DNA of 42,690 bases from Sphingobacterium alimentarium (lineage in GTDB: Bacteria > Bacteroidota > Bacteroidia > Sphingobacteriales > Sphingobacteriaceae). Shown piece after piece: positions 7,384 to 15,704 of this stretch (within the stretch, counting starts at the first letter, position 1; the number at the start of each line of letters is the position of its first letter). The stretch is from NCBI RefSeq assembly GCF_004342685.1, contig NZ_SMBZ01000033.1:1-42690 (forward strand), read 5' to 3'. The notes under the pieces were generated by a model. It did no database searches, had not been told where the DNA came from, and saw only the letters and a list, made by a program, of their open reading frames with translations. A program made the position numbers and the translations under genes.

Positions 7384-10300
7384 TTTAAAGTTATGTTCTT
7401 TAATATTATCTATCTTCTTATTACAATTTTCTGTAAGTAATAGTTTCGCTCAAACTGGTCGAATAAGAATATGGGGTGAAGTTAAAGATGCGCAGTCTTC
7501 TCAATTTATCGAGGGTGTCAGTATAAAACTAAAAAAGAGTCTTTCGCAGACCCAAACCGACGCGCAGGGATCCTATTACTTATTGCTTCGTTATCCAGTA
7601 GATACTATAATATTCTCAAAAGTTGGATTTCAGGAGGTCGCAATTGAAGTAAAAGATGCAATGGAACTTCCTTTAATCGTACAAATGAAATCATCAAACG
7701 TATTAATAGATGAAGTCATTATAGAATCAGGCTTACAACGCATACCCAAGGAAAGGGCGACAGGCTCCTATGAATTTATTGATAGTGCGACCTGGAATCA
7801 GAGAATCGGTAAAGATGTAATATCTAGAATAGATGGTTTGGTAAGTGGCTTGCAAACAAATAAGCAAAATCCTGCAGACCCGACCTTAGAAATTCGTGGA
7901 ATTTCATCTTTAGGATATGAATCCATGAAACCTTTGATTATTCTTGATAACTTTCCATATGAGGGGAGGTTAGAGTCGCTTAATCCAAATGACGTAGAAT
8001 CGATATCTATATTGAAAGATGCTGCAGCATCATCAATATGGGGCGCTCGTGCAGGAAATGGTGTCATAGTAATTAAGAGTAAGGCAGCAAGCAAAGGAGA
8101 AAGAGTATCAACCAATTTCACTATAAATAGTACAGTCTCCCCAAGGCCGAACTTATTTACAGCAAATCATATGTCTGTTGACTCGTATATAGAAATGGAA
8201 AAATTTCTGTATGAAAAGGGATACTATTCAAGTCGATTTAATATGAATAATGGACAAGTTATTCCACAAGTAGCGGAGTTGTTAGAAAGTAATCGCTTAG
8301 GCTTAATTTCGGAGCAAGATTTAAACAAAGAGCTAGCGCGATTAGAGCAGGTCGATTACAGAGATGATTTCCAGAAATATTTGTATCAGCCTTCCATTAA
8401 TCAGCAATATTTTTCCACGGTTTCAGGTTCAAATAAAACACATTCCTATATAATATCGGCGGGTTATGATGATGGAAAAGAACATTTACAAGGAAACCAG
8501 AATAAGCGATTTAATCTTAGGGCAGATAATGCCATTAGGTTTAGTGAGAACCTGTCTATTGACCTAGGAATAAGATTAGCTTTACAAACCTCGCAGAATA
8601 ATAGCCCAGGTGGCTATGGAAATTATCCTCGCATATCGGGTTATAATTCCTTAGCTTCCGAGAATAATACACCAGTTCCACTTGATATTCATTATAGAGG
8701 GATTTTTACGGATACTATAGGTCAGGGGAAATTACTGGACTGGAAATATCGTCCCTTAGATGAACTACGACTCTCGGATAATGAGAATAAGCTAAAAGAT
8801 GTTATTATCAACTTTGGGGTAAATTATAAATGGGATTTCGGCCTCGCCGCTTTAGTAAAGATACAACAGCAATTTGGTGAAAATCAATTAAGACAAATAC
8901 ATCATAAAGATAGTTACTTCGCGAGAAATCTAATTAATACCTTTTCACAGGAGCAGAATGGCTCAATCCATTATATAATTCCTATTGGAGGCATTAAAAA
9001 CACCATCAATAATTATAATAGCGCAAATAATATCCGTGCCCAGCTGGAATTTAATAACACCTATGGGGACCATCAAATTAATTCTTTAATTGGTGCAGAG
9101 GTTCGAGAGAGCAAAAGGGAATCATTAAGTGATATTAAATATGGGTATGATAGTGAAAAGCTAACTCATGTGAATATCGATCCGACGACAATGTATCCAA
9201 GCTTATACAATCTTTTTGGTTATAGTTATATACCTTATGGATCAAATAGCAATAAATTTTTAAACCGATTTATTTCCGTTTTTGGGAATGCTGCTTACAC
9301 TTACAAGAGTAGGTACACAGTTACAGGAAGTATTCGTAAAGATGCATCTAATTTATTTGGCGTAAATACAAACCAAAAATGGAATCCTTTATGGTCATTG
9401 GGAGGACTTTGGCATCTGGCCAAAGAACCTTATTTTAATATTCCTTCTGTAAATAAATTTTCTTTACGCGCCACGTATGGTTATAGTGGGAATATTCCTG
9501 TTAATGCCACAGCATTAACACAAATAGATTACTATGGACAAAATAATAGTGCCATTAATCAAAATTATGCTACCATCGCTATGGGGCCAAACCCTACCTT
9601 GCGATGGGAAACTGTTAAGACTATAAATTTTGGGGTAGATTTCGATTTGTTTAAGAATAGTCGCATAACAGGTAGTATTGAGTATTACAGAAAAGAATCT
9701 ACAGACATATTTAATTCAACCAGGCTAGATCCAATAGTGGGAATGACGATACAGCCAAAAAATTCTGCTTCTATGAAAGGCTATGGAACTGATGTCAATT
9801 TATCCGTTAATATACTCCAAAAGGTTATAAAATGGAATTCACATCTATTATTTAGCTATTCTGACTATAAAGTCACCAAGAATCTTAACCCCCCATCAGT
9901 AACGGGTATTGCTTCATCGGGTACAAGTTTGTTCCCTCTAGAAAATTATCACCCTTATTTACTAGTAAGTTACCGGTGGGCAGGATTGAATCCATTAAAT
10001 GGAAATCCTAGAGGATATCTAAATAATGAAATTAGTGAAGACTATTATCAGATGCAATCAAATAGCATTGAAGACCAAGTCATTCATGGTCCGGCTATTT
10101 CTCCATATTTTGGCGCACTAAGAAACAATATCGGTTGGAAAAAATGGAATTTAACAGTTGGAATTAACTATAAGTTTGGTCATTATTTTCGCAAACCAAC
10201 CCTTAATTACACTTCATTATTTCAATATGGAGATTCTAATGGTAATCAGGAATATGAAAATAGATGGAGGAAAGAAGGAGATGAGAAGTATACGGATGTG

Positions 10301-10585
10301 CCAGCTCAAATCTTTCCTTCGGATAGCAGAAGAGATAACTTCTATGCGTATTCTGAAATTAACGTGCAGAAGGCCGATTATATTCGGCTAAATGAAATAC
10401 GTTTACAATATCAATGGATTCCTCAAAATACAAAATCACTAAAAAGTATAGTTTGTTACACTTACATAGACAACATGAATGTATTTGTATGGAATGCAAA
10501 TAAATGGAAAATTGATCCAGAAAACATTAAGGGTTATAGAAGACCTGTAACTTATTCTGTTGGTATACAATTAAATCTACAATAA
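7376..10585 (+). CDS. SusC/RagA-family TonB-dependent outer-membrane transporter
   Basis: I place the start at ATG 7376, which has a clear GGAGG Shine-Dalgarno 5 bases upstream (7366-7370) inside the tlpA-like gene; the GTG at 7370 overlaps that site and is less likely. The 1069-residue product has a signal peptide (to about FAQ26), a carboxypeptidase-regulatory-like domain (~30-110), a TonB plug (LEIRGISSLGY, LIILDNFPYEG, ESISILKDAAASSIWGARA, NGVIVIKSK) and a long beta-barrel. It has the IPKERATGSYEF segment common in SusC proteins. No N-terminal STN domain is present, so signalling through an anti-sigma factor is not expected. With the SusD lipoprotein it should import an oligosaccharide or peptide ligand, not identifiable here. 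Confidence 0.95.
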   Translation: MNNLKLCSLILSIFLLQFSVSNSFAQTGRIRIWGEVKDAQSSQFIEGVSIKLKKSLSQTQTDAQGSYYLLLRYPVDTIIFSKVGFQEVAIEVKDAMELPLIVQMKSSNVLIDEVIIESGLQRIPKERATGSYEFIDSATWNQRIGKDVISRIDGLVSGLQTNKQNPADPTLEIRGISSLGYESMKPLIILDNFPYEGRLESLNPNDVESISILKDAAASSIWGARAGNGVIVIKSKAASKGERVSTNFTINSTVSPRPNLFTANHMSVDSYIEMEKFLYEKGYYSSRFNMNNGQVIPQVAELLESNRLGLISEQDLNKELARLEQVDYRDDFQKYLYQPSINQQYFSTVSGSNKTHSYIISAGYDDGKEHLQGNQNKRFNLRADNAIRFSENLSIDLGIRLALQTSQNNSPGGYGNYPRISGYNSLASENNTPVPLDIHYRGIFTDTIGQGKLLDWKYRPLDELRLSDNENKLKDVIINFGVNYKWDFGLAALVKIQQQFGENQLRQIHHKDSYFARNLINTFSQEQNGSIHYIIPIGGIKNTINNYNSANNIRAQLEFNNTYGDHQINSLIGAEVRESKRESLSDIKYGYDSEKLTHVNIDPTTMYPSLYNLFGYSYIPYGSNSNKFLNRFISVFGNAAYTYKSRYTVTGSIRKDASNLFGVNTNQKWNPLWSLGGLWHLAKEPYFNIPSVNKFSLRATYGYSGNIPVNATALTQIDYYGQNNSAINQNYATIAMGPNPTLRWETVKTINFGVDFDLFKNSRITGSIEYYRKESTDIFNSTRLDPIVGMTIQPKNSASMKGYGTDVNLSVNILQKVIKWNSHLLFSYSDYKVTKNLNPPSVTGIASSGTSLFPLENYHPYLLVSYRWAGLNPLNGNPRGYLNNEISEDYYQMQSNSIEDQVIHGPAISPYFGALRNNIGWKKWNLTVGINYKFGHYFRKPTLNYTSLFQYGDSNGNQEYENRWRKEGDEKYTDVPAQIFPSDSRRDNFYAYSEINVQKADYIRLNEIRLQYQWIPQNTKSLKSIVCYTYIDNMNVFVWNANKWKIDPENIKGYRRPVTYSVGIQLNLQ

Positions 10586-11928
10586 TGAAATTAACATTTA
10601 ATATATTAATATTACTTTTTTGCATGCTGTGTGTTTCATGTGAAAAATATTTAAACGAAAAGCCTTCAGCTAAAATAGCTACACCTTCCACATTAGAGGA
10701 TGTTCAGCTCTTGTTGAAAGACTATGCAAGATTAAATGCCGCCCATCCGAATGCTGCGGAATTAGCATCTGATAATTTCTACGTAAATATTCAGAATCTG
10801 AATTCAGCTAGTGAAAGAGAGCGTAAAACATATTTATGGCAGGAGAATGATGAGGTTGGTCCATTTTGGACATCTCCCTATAGAGCCATATTTATTTCTA
10901 ATATAATTATGGAAACTGTAGAAAAAGTGGAGGGTGGTGAAGAATCTATAAAAAAGAATTATTATGCACAAGCACGTTTTTGGAGGGCCTTATATCACTA
11001 TTCACTTGCTACTTTGTTTTGTAAACCTTATTCAAAGGAGTCTGCGGAAACTGATTTAGGAATTCCTTTAAAAATTACTGCGGACATAAATTTAATCCCC
11101 CAGCGCTCCACTGTTATGGAAACTTATGAATTTATTATTAGTGAGATTCAACAAGCACTTCCACATTTAGATACGGATATTACTGTAAAGTATCAGCCAA
11201 ATAGGGCTGGGTCATATGGATTTCTTTCAAGAATCTATCTAGCAATGAACGATTATACTAAGGCGGAATTATATGCTGACTCCTGCTTGCAGATATATTC
11301 TACTTTAATAGATTATAATGAGATTAATACTTCCCAGAACGTTCCTTTTCAGGCAAGAAATGCGGAAGTAATTTTAGATGTACAGGCCTCTGTTGCCTCC
11401 TTATTGCATAGGAATCGAGGTCATGTTGATACATTTTTGTTAAAATCTTATAGTGAAAATGACCTTAGAGTACCTGCCTTTTTTACACTAAATGCTGATA
11501 AAACGAGAGGTTTTAAAGGCCATTATTCTGGATCCAGCTCTGCAATCCAGTTTGTGGGAATAGCTACTGACGAAATCTACCTTATCAAAGCAGAATGTAG
11601 TGCACGTATGGGGAAAACTGACTTAGCATTAAAATATTTGAATTTACTATTAAGTAAAAGAATAAAAAAAGACACTTTTGTGGAAGTTGCTGAAACTGAT
11701 CCTGTAAAGTTATTGCATATTATACTTTTAGAACGTAGGAAGGAACTTATAGCTCGTGGATTACGATGGACTGATCTTAGACGACTTAATCAAGACGAGA
11801 AGTATAAAGAAACACTTAAAAGAAAACTTGGATCGGATATTTATGAGCTACTGCCTGGAGGAGACAGGTATGTATTTAAAATTATAAAAGAATCCGTGGA
11901 GTTTAGTGGGTTAACACAAAACCCTTAA
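10585..11928 (+). CDS. SusD/RagB-family outer-membrane nutrient-binding lipoprotein
   Basis: The ATG overlaps the SusC stop by one base (TAATG), which indicates coupled translation. The product is 447 residues with a lipoprotein signal ending LCVSC, and the mature N-terminus EKYLNEKPSAK is typical of SusD. TPR-like helices follow (FWRALYHYSLATLF, NRAGSYGFLSRIYLAM, EIYLIKAECSARMG), and the C-terminal ERRKELIARGLRWTDLRRL is the conserved SusD family block. It caps the SusC transporter on the cell surface. It is slightly shorter than glycan-type SusD proteins (~500-550), as seen in many RagB-type members. The substrate is unknown. Confidence 0.93.
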   Translation: MKLTFNILILLFCMLCVSCEKYLNEKPSAKIATPSTLEDVQLLLKDYARLNAAHPNAAELASDNFYVNIQNLNSASERERKTYLWQENDEVGPFWTSPYRAIFISNIIMETVEKVEGGEESIKKNYYAQARFWRALYHYSLATLFCKPYSKESAETDLGIPLKITADINLIPQRSTVMETYEFIISEIQQALPHLDTDITVKYQPNRAGSYGFLSRIYLAMNDYTKAELYADSCLQIYSTLIDYNEINTSQNVPFQARNAEVILDVQASVASLLHRNRGHVDTFLLKSYSENDLRVPAFFTLNADKTRGFKGHYSGSSSAIQFVGIATDEIYLIKAECSARMGKTDLALKYLNLLLSKRIKKDTFVEVAETDPVKLLHIILLERRKELIARGLRWTDLRRLNQDEKYKETLKRKLGSDIYELLPGGDRYVFKIIKESVEFSGLTQNP

Positions 11929-11930
11929 TG

Positions 11931-11961
11931 AATATTCCCTTCGTCTACCGAAGGGAATATT
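11931..11961. terminator. Bidirectional terminator between SusD and DUF6520 genes
   Basis: A perfect 13-bp stem (AATATTCCCTTCG with CGAAGGGAATATT) closes a 5-base loop between two convergent genes, two bases after the SusD stop and 6 bases before the end of the DUF6520 gene. Confidence 0.85.
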
Positions 11962-11967
11962 TGTACT

Positions 11968-12309
11968 TTAATCCTTCATTTGGATTTGATCCGTTTGGGC
12001 TTCGCCTGATTGTTCAGACGCCCATAATTGACTTTTTACGGCATCAAATTCAGCAGTGTTTGGCGGATTTCCCAGCCCAGTATTACTAGGAAGATTTACT
12101 CCGCACACATGGTCTCCGGGTTCGCAACTTTGTTCGGATCGTTGGTAATTATTAATGTTTTCTATATCCAGTTGAGAGGTTGAACTGGAAGTGTACTCAT
12201 AAAAATAAGAAGTTTGAACTTCCGATTTTTTAAAGGACATTAGGGTAAAACTTCCGAGTGCAATCACCATGGCTACCAAGGCAAATGCATAATTTTTCAT
12301 GTTTTTCAT
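11968..12309 (-). CDS. DUF6520-like small secreted or membrane-anchored protein
   Basis: From the preferred start at 12309 (MKNMKNYAFALVAMVIAL) the product has 113 residues; a longer frame starts at 12345. An N-terminal hydrophobic helix acts as a signal or anchor, followed by ~85 hydrophilic residues with one cysteine pair in SCEPGDHVCG. Size, hydrophobic start and Cys pattern fit the DUF6520 family of Bacteroidota as I recall it. It lies downstream of a MauE/DoxX-like membrane protein on the same strand, an arrangement suggesting that its cysteines are handled by that redox partner. The function is unknown. The operon converges on the TlpA-SusC-SusD genes. Confidence 0.65.
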   Translation of the reverse strand: MKNMKNYAFALVAMVIALGSFTLMSFKKSEVQTSYFYEYTSSSTSQLDIENINNYQRSEQSCEPGDHVCGVNLPSNTGLGNPPNTAEFDAVKSQLWASEQSGEAQTDQIQMKD

Positions 12310-12857
12310 GTTTTTAATTTTTTTTAAGGTGAATTGTTCACTCACCCGATGTTAGGTTTATAGAGGATTCTTAAATTTCCTCTTTTAAATTACTTCTATA
12401 TACTTCCAATATCGTCAGGTGCCAAGAAGCATATTTCAAGAAGTCCGGAAGAGCCGTTTGGCTGGCTTGCCCTTAGTCTAATACCCCTAAGATTTAGACG
12501 CTGATTCAAGGTTTTTACTTGTTAAAATAATTTTGGTTTTTATTTAGATAAAGCCCTAAAAAGCTGGTGAATAAAAAAAATAAATTGAAAAAGAAGTGCT
12601 GATGCCAGCTCATTCCCGCTATTAGTGCTCCACATCCACACGGAATTTTATCCCAGATGCCCAGCGCTGCAATTGCGACATATACGGTAAAACTTAGAAG
12701 TAAAATACTGGAAAGTATAAATCCCACCTTTTGATATTTGGGAATAATAAGTAACAATACTGCGGCACCCTCTAAAAATGGTAAACTATAATAAACTACA
12801 GGAGCTATGCTGTCTGCACTGCCCCCAAAAAGTTAGACACTTTCTGGGGGTATTTTT

Positions 12858-13406
12858 ATGGAACGAAGAGTCAAATACGATGTAGCATTTAAGCTCAATT
12901 GTGTAAAATTAAATATTGAAAAGTATCATTCTATTTCTTCCATATCGGAAAAATATGGATTGAATAGAAGGTTAGTCACACGATGGATTCAGAACTATCG
13001 TCTACTAGGATTGCAAGGATTAATTTCAACTAAGAATAAAAGATATACGGTCGAATTTAAGTTAAAAGTTATTCGCGCAATTGAGCAAGAAAAACTAAGC
13101 TCAAGCCAAGCTAAATTCAAGTTTCATATACCCAATGCGAGTATTATTATCCAGTGGCAGAAAAAATATGCTACATTTGGATTGGACGGATTAACCCCAA
13201 AACGAAAAGGCCGTCCTGTCAAAAATATGAGTACTAATAAACGTAAACCTCGAAAATCGAATAAACCATTGACTCGTGAAGAGGAGCTATTAAGAGAGAA
13301 TGAAGAGTTACGTTGTGAGGTGGCATTCTTAAAAAAGTACAATGCCTTAATTCAAGCGCTGGAGGAACAAGAACGCCAGCAAAAATCCAAGCCATCCAAG
13401 AATTAA
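12858..13406 (+). CDS. IS3-family transposase OrfA (helix-turn-helix subunit)
   Basis: The 182-residue protein carries two IS150-type helix-turn-helix units (around residues 8-50, SISSISEKYGLNRRLVTRWI, and 64-105, KLSSSQAKFKF..ASIIIQWQKK) followed by a basic linker and a C-terminal leucine-zipper-like helix (EEELLRENEELRCEVAFLKK). It binds the element ends and, after a -1 shift, is fused to OrfB. The shift zone is probably the A-run at 13381-13385 (CAAAAAT), after which the -1 frame reads KIQAIQELRQEFDVTLLIKY. Confidence 0.93.
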   Translation: MERRVKYDVAFKLNCVKLNIEKYHSISSISEKYGLNRRLVTRWIQNYRLLGLQGLISTKNKRYTVEFKLKVIRAIEQEKLSSSQAKFKFHIPNASIIIQWQKKYATFGLDGLTPKRKGRPVKNMSTNKRKPRKSNKPLTREEELLRENEELRCEVAFLKKYNALIQALEEQERQQKSKPSKN

Positions 13407-13420
13407 GGCAAGAGTTTGAT

Positions 13421-14233
13421 GTGACATTACTCATTAAGTATGGCAACGTAGCGAGAAGTACCTATTATTATCATGAAAAAAAAGATAAAAAAGACAAGTA
13501 TGATGCGCTCAAAACCCTGATTAAAAGTATTTATAACAAACATAAGGGAAGATATGGCTATAGGCGCATCACGGATGAATTGCGTAAGACAGGGCATGTA
13601 ATCAACCATAAATTGGTGCTTAAGCTCATGAAAATGTTAGGCATAAAAAGCCTTATAAGAGCAAAGAAATATAAATCTTATAAAGGTGAGCAAGGCAGAA
13701 TTGCTCCTAACATTTTACAACGGGAGTTTAAGGCTGATGCTCCAGAGCAAAAGTGGGTAACAGATGTAACGGAGTTTAAAGTGAAAGATAAGAAGCTTTA
13801 TTTGTCACCTGTAATGGACTTGTTCAACCAAGAAATTATCAGTTATCAATTAAGTGAGCGACCAGATTTTAAACAAATAATAGGCATGCTTCGGAATGCA
13901 TTTCTAAAGCTAAAAAATGGCAAAGACTTAGTTTTTCATTCCGATCAAGGCTGGCAATATCAGATGAAGCAATATCAGCAAATATTAAAGCAACAAGGCA
14001 TTACACAAAGTATGTCTCGTAAAGGCAATTGTTGGGATAATGCGGTAATCGAAAACTTTTTCGGCACTTTAAAATCAGAGCTGTTTTATCTTAAAAAATT
14101 TAATAACATCGACCATTTAAAAAGAGAAATAAAGGAGTATATTGGTTATTATAATAACGAAAGAATAAAATCTAATTTAAACAAAATGAGCCCGGTGGAA
14201 TACCGAACTCATTATTATAAAACTTTAAACTAA
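13421..14233 (+). CDS. IS3-family transposase OrfB (DDE catalytic subunit)
   Basis: The retroviral-integrase-like (rve) domain is complete: first Asp in KWVTDVTEF, second Asp in LVFHSDQGWQYQ, and the catalytic Glu in NCWDNAVIENFFGTLKSE. An HTH_21-like segment (GRYGYRRITDELRKTG) precedes it. The frame is open from about 13379, upstream of the first usable start, which is normal because OrfB is made as a -1 frameshift fusion with OrfA. With intact repeats this copy may be active. Confidence 0.95.
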   Translation: MTLLIKYGNVARSTYYYHEKKDKKDKYDALKTLIKSIYNKHKGRYGYRRITDELRKTGHVINHKLVLKLMKMLGIKSLIRAKKYKSYKGEQGRIAPNILQREFKADAPEQKWVTDVTEFKVKDKKLYLSPVMDLFNQEIISYQLSERPDFKQIIGMLRNAFLKLKNGKDLVFHSDQGWQYQMKQYQQILKQQGITQSMSRKGNCWDNAVIENFFGTLKSELFYLKKFNNIDHLKREIKEYIGYYNNERIKSNLNKMSPVEYRTHYYKTLN

Positions 14234-14642
14234 ATTTGTCTAAATTTTGGGGTGCAGTCTAGTCATCAAAGGGCTGTTTTAAAATGTCGATCCGAAAAGT
14301 GTTAAAATATAAAACTTTATCTATTACCACAGGGACCCATAATAATAGCAGTAACAAAATGCATATGTGATATATTTTTCTTTTCATCTCAGAATAATTT
14401 GATATATAAAAAACTTATAGATCAAAGTTAGATGGAGTGCAGCGCGTAAATATTCTACCTGCACCCTATTCTTTAATTAGAAAAAAGTATTATTTTATAA
14501 AGTGTTGTATCCTGGATGTAGGATTTGCAGCCAGCAGTTAGGTTAAAACTTGAATAATATCGGAAAGTGTCACTGCTCGACCTGCAACAATTAAGATTGA
14601 TTTATTTCGTCAAGTTATAGCGGTGGTGTGCTTATAAATACT

Positions 14643-15230
14643 TTATGTGGAATATATTAAGAATCCGAGTGAAGAATAGTATTCTTTGATATTTTTAAAA
14701 TTTAAATAGGATATTTTTTCTTTTACTGTAAGGATCGATAATAAGAAAGGTTGTCTTCTGTGTAGTTCATACAATCTCTTTTTCGAAGGGGATTTCAAAA
14801 TACTTAAAAGATCTTTTATGTATTGTATTTCGTATTCCTTTAACACAAGGTAACACTCTTGTAGCTCTTGATATTGCTGGAAAGCTATTCTTAAATGGTG
14901 ATTCTGTATCTCATAAATTTCCGATTTACGTAAAAATTTAATTGAAATCCGCTCGCTAGTTTTTGAAAAAACATGCTTTGTGCCAGAGAAATAGAAATCT
15001 TTACAATATATCCGTTCTATAACTTCATTATCGTTTTCAAAGCCTATTCTGGCAGCTAGCCCTTCCAACATAAAGCACCATTTTTCAATTTTTTCATCAT
15101 CAAACTTATAATAAGATCCCGCCGGGAATACTTTTATTTTACCGTGGATACTTAAATAATCTTTAGCGGCATCGGACAAGTTGAAAATGGTGTTCAAATA
15201 ATTTAAAAATCTATCCATACTCTTTTTCAT
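14643..15230 (-). CDS. Crp/Fnr-like cyclic-nucleotide-binding-fold protein, short C-terminus
   Basis: The 195-residue protein has a Crp/Fnr-type N-terminal beta-roll (about 20-105; FPAGSYYKFDDEKIEKWCFMLEG, written in two parts: FPAGSYYKFDDEK and WCFMLEGLAARIG) and the dimerisation helix (YQELQECYLVLKEYEIQYI). It fits a Sphingobacteriaceae subgroup of Crp/Fnr regulators with EGLxAR and FSGTKH motifs. The C-terminal ~40 residues (LLSILTVKEKISYLNFKNIKE) resemble a winged-helix recognition region but stop early, so DNA binding may be altered. It is divergent from the 15508 operon and could control it through the repeats in between. The 255 bp downstream (14388-14642) show only a GTGCAG/CTGCAC hairpin near 14434-14463. 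Confidence 0.65.
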   Translation of the reverse strand: MKKSMDRFLNYLNTIFNLSDAAKDYLSIHGKIKVFPAGSYYKFDDEKIEKWCFMLEGLAARIGFENDNEVIERIYCKDFYFSGTKHVFSKTSERISIKFLRKSEIYEIQNHHLRIAFQQYQELQECYLVLKEYEIQYIKDLLSILKSPSKKRLYELHRRQPFLLSILTVKEKISYLNFKNIKEYYSSLGFLIYST

Positions 15231-15261
15231 ATCAAATTGATAAGAGTTTTTTTAATAAAAG

Positions 15262-15469
15262 AAAAAAAGCGTAAACGACCACTTTTTGGACCCAAACGAC
15301 ACTTTTCGTGATAAAAAAAAGCGTGAACGACAAAGCACACCCAAAACGTGTCGTTCAGGTGCTGATTTTGGTTGTTTGCGAATTTATTCGTTTTTATAGA
15401 TTAAAGATTTTGAATTTAGAACTGTTGGATCTAACAATCTTCGTCGACGAAGTCTGAGATGTTCAACTC
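15262..15469. promoter_or_regulatory. AACGAC repeat array and palindromes between divergent genes (candidate operators)
   Basis: AAAAAAAGCGTRAACGAC occurs twice (15262-15279 and 15314-15331, 52 bp apart). AAACGAC followed by ACTTTT also recurs at 15273 and 15294, exactly 21 bp apart, the two-helical-turn spacing at which LytTR regulators contact direct repeats. GAACGACA (15325-15332) faces TGTCGTTC (15349-15356) as an inverted repeat. Further on are a perfect 14-bp palindrome CTTCGTCGACGAAG (15439-15452) and a CTGAG/CTCAG hairpin. The array lies between the Crp/Fnr-like gene and the 44-codon ORF. Either that regulator or the downstream LytTR protein could be the ligand; this is inference. Confidence 0.5.
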
Positions 15470-15507
15470 AGGATAGTTTGAACGTACTAACATAATTGCT
15501 AACAACA

Positions 15508-15642
15508 ATGAACCAAAACTTAAATTCTAAAGCCTCTAAGGCAAGACCCTTAAATGAGGTTTTCCTTCCTCAGATTGTAAATACCCTGAATGGTAATGAA
15601 GAGCGAGAACCAATTGAGAAGTGTCCTATATCCCATTTATAG
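15508..15642 (+). CDS. 44-residue precursor-like small peptide
   Basis: The ORF ATG 15508 to TAG 15640-15642 encodes 44 residues: an Asn/Lys/Ser-rich start MNQNLNSKASKARPLN, an amphipathic middle EVFLPQIVNTLNG, then a charged stretch and the C-terminus IEKCPISHL with a single Cys. No signal peptide or membrane helix is visible. Size, leader-like N-terminus, a Gly-containing boundary and a short Cys-containing tail are what one sees in precursors of ribosomally made peptides or pheromones. It is followed by a 13-bp hairpin and then an acyltransferase-like gene and a LytS/LytTR pair in the same direction. I recognise no family. Alternative: a chance ORF, though its position and codon pattern argue against it. 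Confidence 0.55.
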   Translation: MNQNLNSKASKARPLNEVFLPQIVNTLNGNEEREPIEKCPISHL

Positions 15643-15656
15643 GCATTAATTAACCT

Positions 15657-15688
15657 ACTTCCTTGCCTATTTCATTAGGCAGGGAAGT
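15657..15688 (+). terminator. Hairpin between small peptide and acyltransferase genes (attenuator-like)
   Basis: A 13-bp stem (ACTTCCTTGCCTA with TAGGCAGGGAAGT, one G-T pair) closes the loop TTTCAT, 14 bases after the small ORF stop and 16 before the next ATG. There is no U-tract, so partial termination or mRNA stabilisation of the peptide message is more likely than full termination. Such hairpins commonly separate abundant precursor messages from downstream enzyme genes. Confidence 0.6.
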
Positions 15689-15704
15689 TAAATACTAATT
15701 GATT

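Larger units (their letters stand above)
12815..14261 (+). mobile_element. IS3-family (IS150-like) insertion sequence, apparently complete
   Basis: The 1447-bp element has imperfect 25-bp terminal inverted repeats (12815-12839 and 14237-14261; shared core ACTGC, CCC, AAAA and TTAGACA) and a 3-bp target duplication GTC at 12812-12814 and 14262-14264. It carries overlapping orfA/orfB with an intact DDE motif. The clean duplication and in-frame reconstitution of the host gene point to a recent transposition. Confidence 0.95.
12515..14387 (-). pseudogene. MauE/DoxX-like redox-associated membrane protein, split by an IS3 element
   Basis: Two minus-strand pieces belong to one gene. The 5' part (14387 down to 14262) encodes MKRKIYHICILLLLLLWVPV through ILKQPFDD. 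The 3' part (12814 down to 12515) continues SIAPVVYYSLPFLEG through to the C-terminus with an IPCGCG motif. Removing 12815-14261 and one copy of the GTC duplication joins them in frame into a ~140-residue, four-helix protein, the size of MauE/DoxX-type proteins. Those proteins pair with thioredoxin-like partners in periplasmic thiol oxidation. The gene sits upstream of the DUF6520 gene, so the insertion may also reduce expression of that gene. The family call is moderate; the interruption itself is clear. Confidence 0.8.

Noticed and set aside
7798..8121. Minus-strand 107-codon ORF within the SusC gene
   Set aside because: Antisense to the conserved plug domain; a by-product of codon composition.
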